Origin: Raphanus sativus
Taxonomy: Eukaryota > Streptophyta > Magnoliopsida > Brassicales > Brassicaceae
Direction: 5' to 3'
Length of the DNA: 64,000 nucleotides
Assembly: GCF_000801105.2 (NCBI RefSeq)
Contig: NC_079512.1
Location: 38,333,848 to 38,397,847, forward strand
The notes under the pieces were generated by a model. It had not been told where the DNA came from and did no database searches. It saw only the letters and a list, made by a program, of their open reading frames with translations. Positions 25,643 through 38,100 of the stretch are shown here, piece by piece. A program made the position numbers and the translations under genes. How positions within the stretch are numbered: the stretch's first letter is position 1; every line of letters begins with the position of its first letter.

Positions 25643-28600
25643 TATTATTCACTAAACGTGATCAATAAAAAGGTTCTCCCGTTTGCATATAAAATTGAAG
25701 TTCTAACATCAAACCATTTTAAATCCTTTAACAAAAAAACATCAAATCATTTTTAATATCATCAACTAGAATCAATGTTCTAAAATATGGTATATTCGAC
25801 GCATAAAAATCTGCATAGACGGTGAATATGGCATAATCGGAATGATGTCCTTGAAATTTGAATTAGAAATGGTTTGATTCGTTCTAAATCCATCTAAAAT
25901 GGTATAAATCAATACAAATCGATTTAAGTTGGCTAAATTAAATAACTTCAAATTAATTGTGATTAAAATTTTATATCATCTTCGCCATCAGTTTGTCTAT
26001 AAACAATCATTTTTTCAATTTTGTTTCTTTTATATATCTAGTTTTTAAACATTTCATGAGAGTAGTTTTTTAATCAAACACAAAATTTTGGCTTTAATTA
26101 GTATAACTGCGGAACGGCAGAAACACATTTGAAACGCGATTCCGCGACTTTTTTACCAATCAGATAAATATGTGGAATCTAAAGGAAAACGCCATTCCAC
26201 AGTTTTTGAGTTTTTGCTAAAAAAAAATCAAGTAAATGTGCATTAAGTGAGTAAGTGTGTTTTTTTCACTTATCTGTCGAAATTGTTTGAAAATTAATTA
26301 TTCTCCTCCTCTCTTTTACGTAAAGCATTCATACAACCAACTACTTTGACATTTACATGAGAAAGTAATTAACTCATGCAACTACTTCTTCTATCACATA
26401 TACCTTTTTCTATCACACGAAAAATTAATAACTGATCACATCATCCATAGTTTTTTTTAATCTATTATGAATGTATCCAAATTAAATGAACAATAATGGT
26501 ATGTAATAAAAATAAAATTTAAACTATTGTTGTTAAGCAATTCCACAAAAGTCAATCCAATCACAAATTATTTTTGTTCCACAATTTTTTTCAGCAAGTT
26601 TTAAATTCCACAACTTTTATTCAGCAAGACAGTTAATTTTCCGCCATTCCGCAATTACTCTAGTGTTAGCAATCAAAGCCTTTATGTAATAGAATGTACT
26701 CCCTCCGTTTCATAATATTTGTCGTTCTAAGTCTTTGCACACAGATTAAGAAAACATTTAATTTTACATATTTCCAAAATAAAAATACTATTACCAATAC
26801 ACATCAACCAATATAAAAATAGAATAGAGAATATTTTCAATAAATTTTGCATTGAAAACCGAAAACGACACTTATTTTGAAACAAAAATTTTGCTCTAGA
26901 ACGACATATAATTTGAAACGGAGGGAGTAATAAATAAGTAAATAGTTTGTTCATGTTTACGTCCCGTCTAGATTCTGAATAATTTGCATAGTTTTTTTTT
27001 ATTCAAAAATTTGCATACTTGTTACTTGTTAGTTCTCTATATATAGAATATCTAATTGTTTCTTAACGTAACATTGACCAAAATAATTGGATAATGAATT
27101 TATTCATCAAAAACGAACTACCGATTGTGTATCTTCAGTATCGAATCTTGAATGACATACACTGTTTAAAAATCATAAAAACAGCAAACAGTTATATAAA
27201 CCGTATCAAACAACACTTATTACAAATCACTTGTTTTAGAAATATGATTCAGAACTATATTTTCCAAGTGAATATAGTACTTTTATATACTAGATTTGAA
27301 CGTCTATCATCCGGGATAATTTATTATAGCACCATGATATGATAACGTATTAGTTTGTATCATTGTATCTGTTCATTAGATATATGCACAAAGTGTTAGG
27401 TATCTCAGCTCTGTTCTTTGCATACCAGTCACCACCTATTGTTCTTAAGACTTGAAGGCGCCTTACTAACGACTTCCTTTTTCAATTGAACATACCAAGC
27501 AATGTACTAGAAACTACGTCCACATTTACACATTTACGTGACTTTTCTTTTGTTAAAACTATATAATTTATTTGTTTGCAAAAAAAAAACTATATAATTT
27601 AATTTATCTGCGACCTAGAAAATGCGTGGGAACTATGAAATGTCACAAACTTTTCTTTGTAAATTCCTCCGACAAGGTAGAAATAATAAGTCGACCTTTG
27701 GGGGCAAAAAATCACCTTTGACATGTGAGATTCAGACAAAAAAAACACGAGCACGTAGATTTGTATTTGCGTTGTAGTTAGTATTTGTTTTATCTACTAC
27801 CTCCGATTATAGAGTTTCGACTGATTTCATATTTTAATTAACAGTTGATTTTACACGTATAAATAAATTTTCTTCAATGAAGTCGAGCAAGTGAGAAACT
27901 TCGTTCTTCTAAATTGCACGGCATCATTTTACACACTCTCTTTCTCTATTAATGAGAAAGTAACACCAAACAAAAAAAAAAGAGGAAATTTACATACATC
28001 TTCGAAGAAATGAGTAACCAGACAGACCACCATTGACTTAAAAGTCTTAACATAAAGAAAAATAAACAAACACCATTAACGTGCCAAAAGAGAGGTCTTC
28101 AATTACATTGAAAATTAAACCAACAATACAAGTCTTTGTAATAGTCTTTGATTATATAGGTATCTTTTGTTTTCTTCCGTCAGTCAACTCATTAGACATG
28201 AGTCAATTATATATTTTCAAAAAGTTTTTAGTATGTATTTCTGCGAATCATAGATACACGTCCATGACTACATACATAACAATTGTTAATACGGAAATAC
28301 CTTTTGGGAGAGTGACAGCTAGAAATGAAGAAGCAACACATGACCAAGTAGTAATTATTAATAATGGAACGCAATGATGTTATTTTCTGAATACGTACAT
28401 GCATATGTAGTAGATACAATTATCAACATCTAGTACTACTAGTACTCTTCTGTAAATTTCTCAGAAAAAGTCATGTAACTAATGTTATCAAGTATTATTA
28501 TTTTTGTATTGGTTCGAGAAGAATAAAAAGGAGCACGTGCTCAGCAGAGTTAGTATATAGATCGTTTGCTCGCTTCCGATTTTCTCTCAATACAAACAAA

Positions 28601-28702
28601 TCTCGAGGAGGGGGCGCCAAAGGTTAAACTGCATCACCGGCTTTTACAGATTTCTCCCGACGAAGATCCGTCTCTTCAACGATCAACGACGACGACAAAA
28701 AA
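25643..28702. other. Intergenic DNA and EDS5 promoter region
   Basis: AT-rich with one Stowaway-like MITE (26699-26927) and otherwise no gene. Near 26100-26650 there are scattered short repeats of an ATTCCGC/GGAACGG type. The last 200 bases look like the EDS5 core promoter. A CACGTG G-box lies near 28535 (within GAGCACGTGCTC) and a TATATAG box near 28553. A 5' leader follows before the ATG at 28703. Confidence 0.5.
26699..26927. mobile_element. Stowaway-like MITE
   Basis: The 229-bp element has terminal inverted repeats CTCCCTCCGTTTCA (left) and TGAAACGGAGGGAG (right), flanked by TA at 26697-26698 and 26928-26929. CTCCCTCCGTT termini with a TA target duplication are typical of Stowaway elements mobilised by Tc1/mariner transposases. 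There is no coding capacity. Confidence 0.85.
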
Positions 28703-31700
28703 ATGCTAATGAAAACTCAAAGACTCACTGTCTCTCCTGTCTTTCCACGAAATCCCATTAAATCTCACCAACCACTTATCCGTTGTCTCGGCGGAGACTC
28801 GAGAAAACTCGGTGGGATCACCACAGCAGCTGCTCCGATTTTCCAGGGAAAGCCGGTGGTGACTCGCCGGGGGATAGAAATCAGGCGAATTACTACGAGG
28901 AACTGCGTCGAAAATGATGGCGGGATCGGCGGCGGCGAAATTGAAAAAGAAGAAGAAGAAGAGAACAAGAGCGTATGGGAACAGATGAAAGAGATCGTGA
29001 AGTTCACAGGTCCAGCGATGGGGATGTGGGTTTGTGGTCCGTTGATGAGTCTCATCGACACGGTGGTTATCGGCCAAGGTAGCTCCGTCGAACTCGCCGC
29101 CCTTGGTACGCCTTTCTATAAAACTTTACCTCATATCTGATTTTTGTATTTTCTTTTACATCATTTTTAAAAGTTTACATACTTTATATGATTATATTCG
29201 ATAGTACATACCGGACGAACCGAACTTGTCTCCAATAGTACATTTGGATAGTTTAGTCTCTTCAGAAATTGGTCCCATGTTGACCAATAATAATAACAGA
29301 TCTTAGGTAAGTGTCCCTTCTACCAGTTTTAAAGCTCATTATTACATCTGTCGGTTCACCAAATTTTAACGTGTTTGTAATGTCAAAATTGTACCGTACC
29401 CAACTGCAAGATATAAGCTTTACTTTGACACCAAAAAAAAAAAAAACTTTACTTGCACATATATTCTTATACTTGTTATCATTTTCTCCTTTTTGGTTAT
29501 CAAAATTTCGTAACACAGAAAAAAAATATTTTAAATTATTTGATTGAGATTATGATGCGGAATGACTAAAAATATTAACACTCCAATAAATTGTGAAAGC
29601 GAGTGCTTAATTAGTTACCGGTTTAATAGGACCGGGGACAGTACTATGCGATCACATGAGTTACGTCTTCATGTTCCTCTCCGTGGCTACATCCAATATG
29701 GTCGCTACTTCTCTTGCCAAACAGGTTAGTTCTATTTCCCTGTTTCTTGTGTACCAAGTTTTAAAACTACTTCTCTCTCTAACATTCATTTTGTGTGTGT
29801 TTTCTTACAGGACAAGAAGGAAGCACAACATCAAATCTCTGTCTTGCTCTTCATTGGATTGGTTTGTGGACTTATGATGCTTTTGTTGACTAGATTATTC
29901 GGACCTTGGGCTGTTACTGGTAAACCTTTTTTCACCACCAAAATAAATCTGATACATTTGTAAGTAATGTATTTAAACTTTTTTTTTGCAGCTTTTACTA
30001 GAGGGAAAAACATTGAGATTGTTCCTGCAGCCAATACATACGTTCAGGTTCTTTTTTTTTTGTTTATTTATTTTATCATATTCTCTGTTTCAAATTCCTG
30101 CTAAATGAATGATGTCTCTCTCTCTCTAACCGGAGTCTCTCTGTTTTTGAAGATTCGAGGCTTAGCGTGGCCTTTTATTCTTGTTGGATTGGTTGCTCAA
30201 AGCGCAAGGTTTCTTTTGACTTTTTCTTCTTATTAACTTAGCTTCAAAATTCGCCCTGTATTACTCAACTGATGAGAGAGAATCTCTGTCTCAGTCTTGG
30301 AATGAAGAACTCATGGGGACCTCTTAAGGCCTTAGCAGCAGCAACTGTCATTAACGGTCTTGGAGATACGATCCTATGCTTGTTTCTCGGACAAGGTATC
30401 GCCGGAGCTGCTTGGGCAACAACCATCTCTCAGGTAACTTAAAAATTATAACCCTAAACTAGTAAAATGTAAATTAAAAATGCAGAAGGAAAGGAATTCA
30501 TAATGGGATTGTGTGTTGTTATAAGGTTGTTTCGGCTTATATGATGATGGATTCTCTGAACAAAGAAGGCTACAATGCTTACTCCTTTGCGGTGCCTACA
30601 CCTCAAGAACTATGGAAGATCTCTGCACTTGCCGCACCTGTTTTTATCTCAATTTTCTCCAAGATTGCTTTCTACTCTTTCATCATCTACTGCGCCACCT
30701 CCATGGGAACTCACGTTTTAGCAGCTCATCAAGTATATTACGAGACATATATGTATATGTACCCTTAAACGATGTTAATGTTGTATATTTATTTTATTTT
30801 TTTCTGGTTTTTGTTTGAGTAGGTGATGGCTCAGACGTACAGGATGTGCAATGTATGGGGTGAGCCATTATCTCAAACGGCTCAGTCATTTATGCCTGAG
30901 ATGTTATACGGTGCGAACCGTAACCTTCCCAAAGCAAGAACGTTGCTCAAGTCCCTAATGATTATTGGAGCGACACTTGGATTAGTCTTGGGAATTATAG
31001 GAACATCTGTTCCAGGCCTGTTTCCTGGTGTCTACACACATGATAAAGTCATCATAACCGAGGTCTGTTGCTTTTTTCAAACCAAACATTTGTGTTTTGG
31101 AACCCCTAACTTGAGATCTTAACTATGATTTCTTGGATCTGGTGGCAGATGCATAGATTGCTTATACCATTCTTCATGGCGTTGTCTGCATTGCCAATGA
31201 CTGTATCCCTGGAGGGTACATTGCTGGTAATATTATAAGATCTCTTTGTTCTATTTCTTGGGAAGAAGCAATCAATTGAATAGATCTACAAATGCTTGAA
31301 GTAAACTTTGTTTATTGTTGTTAAATAGGCGGGACGTGATCTGAAATTTGTCAGCTCGGTGATGAGTTCAAGCTTCGTTCTTGGTTGTCTTACACTAATG
31401 GTAACCTTCCATAAACCCTAATTAGAATATTACATAACAACGAGGAGACTTTGAGCTTCCCTAAAAGTGTTTTATGTATTTGTTGGTGACGATGACAACA
31501 GTTTGTGACACGAAGTGGCTATGGTTTAGTCGGCTGTTGGATGGTTCTCGTCGGTTTTCAATGGGTAAATTTTTATTTTTTTATATACAAACATAGTTTT
31601 GTAATCAGAGAGAGATTCTGGTATCATCCAAATAATATGTATAAACATGAATTGAATGGCATGCAGGGACGGTTCGGACTGTATCTACGGAGGCTTCTTT

Positions 31701-31759
31701 CACCTGGAGGGATACTTAACACGGATGTGCTGACGACTAAGAAGATCAAATCAGTTTAA
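28703..31759 (+). CDS. EDS5: EDS5/SID1 MATE transporter (salicylic acid pathway)
   Basis: Twelve exons: 28703-29105, 29630-29724, 29811-29919, 29992-30047, 30153-30208, 30295-30433, 30536-30732, 30823-31062, 31149-31226, 31329-31400, 31502-31564 and 31667-31759. All have GT-AG borders and keep phase, giving about 530 residues. The N-terminus is basic and hydroxylated, like a plastid transit peptide, followed by an acidic run. The MATE core starts at [20 protein letters not shown] and ends [14 protein letters not shown]. The sequence follows Arabidopsis EDS5 (At4g39030), which sits in the plastid envelope and exports isochorismate for salicylic acid synthesis in defence. It lies in the loop between the inverted arms. 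It looks complete and functional. Convergent neighbour: BBX20. Confidence 0.95.
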
Positions 31760-32929
31760 ACTCTCTCTCTCTCTCTCTCAATCATGATTTTTGTTGCCGA
31801 GAGCCAGCCAGCCATCTCTAAGGGTTTTGCCAATACAATGGCTATTTTTATTATTTTTTACATATAATTAAGTAACAAAAGAAAAAAAAGCATTTGAGCT
31901 CTGAAAATGGCTATGTAAATTTCAGTTGCTAATAGAAACACCGAGTTATGAAAAAATAATACTAGATAGTAGATACACAAGCTTGAAGACATGTTAAAAA
32001 CATTGCCACATTTTATCATTTTTCAGCAATAACAACGAACATGATTATTTGCTTCTCAGGATTGAGATACATTGTTACGTTATTTTTGACTCTTTTCACA
32101 AATCATAATAGACCAGTAATGTGATTGTTAGTATGCTTGAAGATGATTGATAACTATTAGAGATACGTTGGGTCGGAAGATATGTATCTTACCGACTAAG
32201 TATGTGAAGCCCGTGAAATCCATGAAAACTCTCAAGACTAAAAAGAAAAATTTGAAAAGCAAGTTAATTTCAAGATATTCTTAATATATTTACATTAAGT
32301 GTTTAGGAAAATTAGCATTATCTAGGATTAACATTATGTTAATGTTAATGTTATATATACAAATTGTATTCTCATATCAAACAAAATACAATAATATATC
32401 ATATTATATTTTACTTTACAATGTCTATGCTTATATTTTTTTATCACTAAAAACAAGTTCTTTTGCATATCCACCGTTCCCATCTGTCAAAAGGTTATTT
32501 GAATGTTCGCTGTATACGAGGTTCCTGGATCATAAGCTGTTGTCATCAAAACAAGACAGCCCTTGGAAAATATTTTCCCACTGGTTTATTCAATAAGGCT
32601 TAGTTACCCGAGTCAAGGAATTTGCGATATTAATCTAAAGGTTTTAACTGACCATATATTCCCTTGAAAATACATCTTTATTATTCAACAAAACCAAATT
32701 ACTTGTTATATTGTTGACGACCACCCAAATGGAGTTTGACGCTCTAAATCAAAATTCTTGTTGAGAAACGAATTCTTTCCTTATTAAAAACAAAGATTAG
32801 AAAAAAAGGAAACAAATGATAAAATGAGAAACAGAGACAACAAGTTGGTTTGGATTCGTAATTACCCCAGCCAACAACCAAAGAGAAAAAAAAAACAAGA
32901 GTCCAACCAACAAAATAAAAAAAAAGGTT
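31760..32929. other. 3' intergenic region between convergent EDS5 and BBX20
   Basis: AT-rich, with a (CT)n tract immediately after the EDS5 stop codon (about 31762-31780). No gene, terminal repeat or RNA gene seen. Confidence 0.5.
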
Positions 32930-35161
32930 TTAGGAGAAGGGCTTTTGTTCCCAAAAGCCTTGATGCTCGTATTGAGAAGAAGAACCATGGTAAACCCCAT
33001 TTTTATTATTATTAGTAAAAATATCATCATAGGAGACACAGGAAGGATCTTCAAGCAAATCCTCCACTCTCCAGCCCGGTAACGTTTCCATCAAATACTC
33101 TGATATACTGCCAGAACACGAATCGCTAGCTTGCTCCTCTAGCCCATAATAGTAGTTGCTTGTAGTCGTGGAATGAGAGCTCCCAAATACCTCACTAGAG
33201 GCCGAGCTTGGGACCTCCCCCCATACCGATTTGGGTCGAGTTTTGGCCCGGCCCAATGCCACTGCAGAGTTAGAGTTGGAGGCTGTCGTCGGGTACGAGG
33301 ATGGAGAGGATGAGAGCTTGATGCCTGTAAGGAGGAACCTATTATGTTTCTTAGTATGCTCATTGGCTTGATGTATTGGAATGTCACACTCTCTGCATAG
33401 TATTGCTCTGTCTTCTTGGCAAAACAATAATGCACGCCGCTCCTGTCGTATTATGAATTACAAAATTTTTGTTAAAAGGTTATGATATTAGAGATATATG
33501 TCTCACATCGGGTATTGTAATAGATCTTTAATAATATATAAGAAAAATGAGAATCTTTTCTAACTTTCGATGTGGAACATATGTCCATAATAATTTTGAG
33601 TACCATCTACTCTATTAATTTAGGGTCCTAAAATTTATCTACCATTTAGAAGTTGTCATTTAAATTTGGACATGTTCTAGAATAGTAGGTGTTTGGCTAT
33701 TTAAGTCTGTTTGTTTCCTTGAATATATCTACATGACTAACAACTTAATTTAAACCAACATATAAATACACATTATAATTAGTTTAGTTATTGGGTTTTG
33801 GAAGACTATTAAATTGTGTTGCTTTGCAAATAAATGACCATACGATTATGTAAACCAATTTACATTAGACCTTATAAATATTGGGTCAAAACCAACTAAC
33901 ACGGTATTTGAAATTTTAAATAAGAAGATTATATAATATATCTACAAACAATATTATAATAAAAAATATATTAATTTTTTTGTGGATTTAAACTTTATTG
34001 ATTTTTTCGTTTTCTCAGTGACAAGTAAAAAGCATTGTCTAAATATTTTCCTTATAAATTTATATTAACGTTTATATATAGTAGAACCTCTTTATATTAA
34101 TACTCTATAAATTAATACTAACTTTTTTATAAAATAATATAATTTTATAGTTCCAAATTGGTTCAATTGTTATATCGGTAAATTAATAATTTCTATAAAT
34201 TAAAAAGATAGTTTAGGTATAATCTTAACATTATTAATTTATAGAGGTTTCACTGTAGAAGTTGTAATTAAAAAATGTGTATATTTTATAACCAAAAACA
34301 ATATTATTCAAAAACTATATATATATAAAAAACTATTGTTATTTTTTATAATTTGTATATTCTAATAAATAAAATTGTTTGTTTAAATAATTTTCACCTT
34401 TGAAAAGGACGGATCAGTATCTAATTCTTTAATTGTATTTCGGTAGCCAAAAGAAGAAAGAAGACTTGTTTGATGTTACAAAAAAAGATGGTTGTAATCA
34501 CGTTACTACTTTAAAAAATACATGTAATATTCTATTTTGTTTTCTAGATTTGACTTCCCTTTTCCACGAACTTTTCGGAAAGGACATTGCTTTTTTCTTC
34601 TTTTATTTAAAGTAAAGCAAAAAGTTTCTTCTTTTTAAGTATCTTTGTCTTCACGGCTTCACCTTCCCAAAGAAGAAAGTATTTTAATGTGTAAATAACT
34701 AGTTTCAATTGGTAAGTAAGTTACTTAGTTTTGATTAGTGAGCAAATAATTTATCAAGAATTTTGTAAACTTTCCAGGAAAACGAGGGGAAAATCTATAA
34801 GTTTCTCACCAATAAAACAAGCAAAATCTCAGAATAAAAAATTGACCTAATTCACCAAAATATTGTTTTATGAAAACCAGATTTCATCAATACTAACATG
34901 TGTATAAGCACACAATATTTCCAAGGGAAGTTTCAGAATGTTCTTCGAAAAACAAGTTTTGTAATCTGCACTTACCCCGCAAATATCGCAGAGAGGAGCA
35001 TCTTTGAAAGTAGGAGAAGTGAGAGAGAAACGGAGATGCTTGCCAGCGAGCTTATTGGCGAAATGAACATGGTGATCACAACCATTACAAAGAGCTGCTT
35101 CATCTGCACAACAAAACACTGAAGCTTCTTCTTTATCACACATATCACACCAAATCTTCAT
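32930..35161 (-). CDS. BBX20: Double B-box zinc finger transcription factor, BBX20-like
   Basis: Two minus-strand exons, 34976-35161 (62 codons) and 32930-33442 (170 codons plus stop), with a GT-AG intron of about 1.5 kb. The product is about 232 residues, near the usual length. B-box 1 runs from CDMCDKEEASVFCCADEAAL to the HVHFANKLAGKH part (residues 5-41). B-box 2 begins CDICGERRALLFCQEDRAIL and ends near HTKKHNRF (residues about 58-98), spanning the intron. The C-terminal half is serine-rich with no CCT domain, as in group IV BBX proteins. It best matches Arabidopsis BBX20/BZS1 (At4g39070), a light-signalling factor that works with HY5 and is repressed by brassinosteroid through BZR1. A MITE-like element sits in the intron. 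Confidence 0.92.
34081..34258. mobile_element. MITE-like element in BBX20 intron
   Basis: The inverted termini GTAGAACCTCTTTATATTAA (left) and, at the right end, the complement of CAGTGAAACCTCTATAAATT bound a short non-coding AT-rich segment. This terminal sequence type is common in plant MITEs. I could not define a target duplication, so the exact ends are approximate. Confidence 0.55.
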
Positions 35162-38100
35162 CTTTCACTTCTTTCTTCTTTTTTTTGTTTAATAGAACAG
35201 TGTTTTTATTTCCTCTCTAGAAAATGTATTGTTTCTTTTTCTAGAAATTTCACAAGATTTGGCTCCGCACTCACTATCTCTCTCTCTCTCTCGCAACTTG
35301 GATCTTTGGACCAGTACTATACAATAGTATTTATGAATACATTCATGTGGGTGAGTGTATGTAGAGATAATGATGGGTATGAGTGTGGGCAAAAGGGTAA
35401 GAATAGTGTGTTGGCTTTATAGATAAGCAGCTTTAAGTTTCCTTTTGTCTTTTTCTTCTTATTGTTCCTCTCACTTTCTTGATAGCTATACTCTCTAGCT
35501 TTTGGATTTTCCAAATCCACTTGATTTCACACTCGGTTTGGTCTGGTTTACTAGTTAGGCTATATATATATATACATACTTTGGCTAAACTGCGAATATC
35601 TCATTAATTATAGAAAGTTTTACGGATTTGTTTTATTTCGTAGAGACAAATATTCTGATAGTTTTGTTCCGAAATGAAAACAACCAAAATTCAGCATAGG
35701 TCATATAAGTGAACATGTCAAGTTAACTCGATGTCAGAACCTTGTAGGTCTTTATCGATTGATATAAAATTTGCAAAAGTGGAGTTGAATACAATCTTTT
35801 TTGTCTGACATATTCATTCATTCATCTCTTTCCGTCAGATGCTAGTTAATCTACTAAATACTAACGACAAAAGAAAATCGAATTGATAGAATAAATTGTA
35901 GAGAAAATGAAGAAATTAAAGTACATGGGGAAAGGTGGGGGAACTTGACAAATGGCCAGCTCTTCGTGCCAGCTTTTGTCTTCCATCATCCATGTGTGTA
36001 TTAACTTCCTTTCCTATTTCTTATATCTCTTTACTGCGGCTATTTTTATTTTAACGCATCATATAGTTTTATGAACTTCAATTCATCCAACTCAAAACAA
36101 TGATTTAAGGTTAGCTTAGTTGTAAGCAAGTACAAAAGAAAGACCATTCAACTTGCTTAAATTCTGTTTGCGATGGCACAACTAAAAAAACTAAAACACA
36201 TGGTTTAAGTACACTTAGGTGTTAGTCCTACTCGGTGTGATTGTAAGATTTTTTATCTATTAATTTTGATTCACTTTATTATTCATTTCAATTTAATCAA
36301 AAGAATCTGTATATCTGTAAGTTTTAGAAACAAAACAAATATCAAAAATTAATATATGCTAAAAATGAATCAAATTACAAATACTAAAAATTTAGAAGCC
36401 AAATATCTGTTCCGTTCCGATTTTTATACAAATATATATATATATATATATATATACACAGTTAACTATAAAGGTGTTCAAAAATACAGTTAAATATAAA
36501 AGTTTAAATGTATATTTTATATAACTATTATTTTAACATATAATTTTATCAGCTTATTTATAAATTGCTTATAGAAATGTTAAATTAACTATTGTTTTAA
36601 CATTTAATTTTATTAAATATTATTTTAACATATAACTTTATTTGTTTATTTATAAACTATTATTTCATAAGAAAATTTAGTTAATTTTTAGAAAAATTAT
36701 GAAACATATAGTTTTACTAGTTTTTATTTTATATTATAATTTTGCTAAAGATATTTTTTCAAGACAAACTTGTATGTTTTTTAATTTATTTATATTGAAC
36801 AGAATATATTAGATATCAGTTTCAAATATTGGATATCTGTAGAATAGATATCAAATCTCAAATTTTGAAATTTATGGTAGTATTCTATCTACGCACAACC
36901 CCTATTTGTGATGTTATATGCTTCGTCATAATTAGCACTTTGTTTATCTTTATAAAGCGAAGTACATGGTTGAGATTAATAACAGTTGTTCCTAAGTCCT
37001 AATGCATCCCTTCATCGATGAATTTTTTCACTATATAATATAAATCGCTAATCAAACATAATTTTTTATTGTTTTTCATTTTTACTCGACCTAATCAAAC
37101 ATACTCATAGCAGGCTTTGCGGTCATATCGGCCATATTGTTCGGGATTAAATGTTTTTCTTGTAATACTTTTGATGTAAATAAGAAGACTGGATCTGATC
37201 TTCTGAAGAATAGATAGTTTAGTAGGTATATGACGACAAAAAACACTTTTAGAGGAGAAGATATGGTATGATCTTTCTCTTCCTCTCATTTATTATTATT
37301 ATTTTTTGTTTGTTTGGCCAATTTCTCATGTTAAAACATATTTTCACAGCCTTTCAAATTAATTACGGAGGTGTACTGAAAGTCTGAAATGATTGTAGTT
37401 TCAGCAAAATTTTAGATGATTGTATATTATTTGAAAATTTACTATCTTTTAATTAAAATATTTTAAAGTCTCATCCCAAAGGATAAAATATTATATATTA
37501 TATTTTATCTAAGAAACTCCACTAATACATTTTAAAATAATTTTAATTATCCTAAATTTACAAATTATTTTTTTAAATCATTGGATTTCAAAATTTTCAA
37601 AAGGTAAATTCAATATCATTACATTTAAAATTCATATTTGATAACAATAAATTTGTCTTTAAATCACCTTAAACTTCTTATTGAATATACTTAAAAATAT
37701 TTTGGGTTGATATAGACTTGTACAAACTAGATATAGAACCAAAAATATACATGGTTTATAGAATAGTGAAAATATTAAAAGCAGTACTTTCAATTTATAT
37801 AACCATGCATTTATTTTTAGTTATTCAAAATTTATCTACCACATTTGTTTTGACTTACTGTTTGAATATACAATGACTTACAAACTTTGTAAAATCAAAG
37901 TATAACCATATTTATTCCCAATGGAAAGTTCATAATTTCAGAATAATTATTTTATTGGTTTTTACTACTACATTTCTTAAAAAGAAATTTATGAAAATAT
38001 GTAGATACTAAATCACATGGATGTACACTAGGGAATTTTTGAAAATGGTTCTTCTTGCGCTTTTCAAACATTCCCTTTAAATATATGAGCAGTAGATGGG

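Noticed and set aside
27094..27342. 82-codon plus-strand frame
   Set aside because: The composition is that of AT-rich intergenic DNA and there is no similarity I recognise.
28081..28377. 98-codon plus-strand frame upstream of EDS5
   Set aside because: It lies in AT-rich intergenic DNA, has no motif or splice context, and is probably chance.
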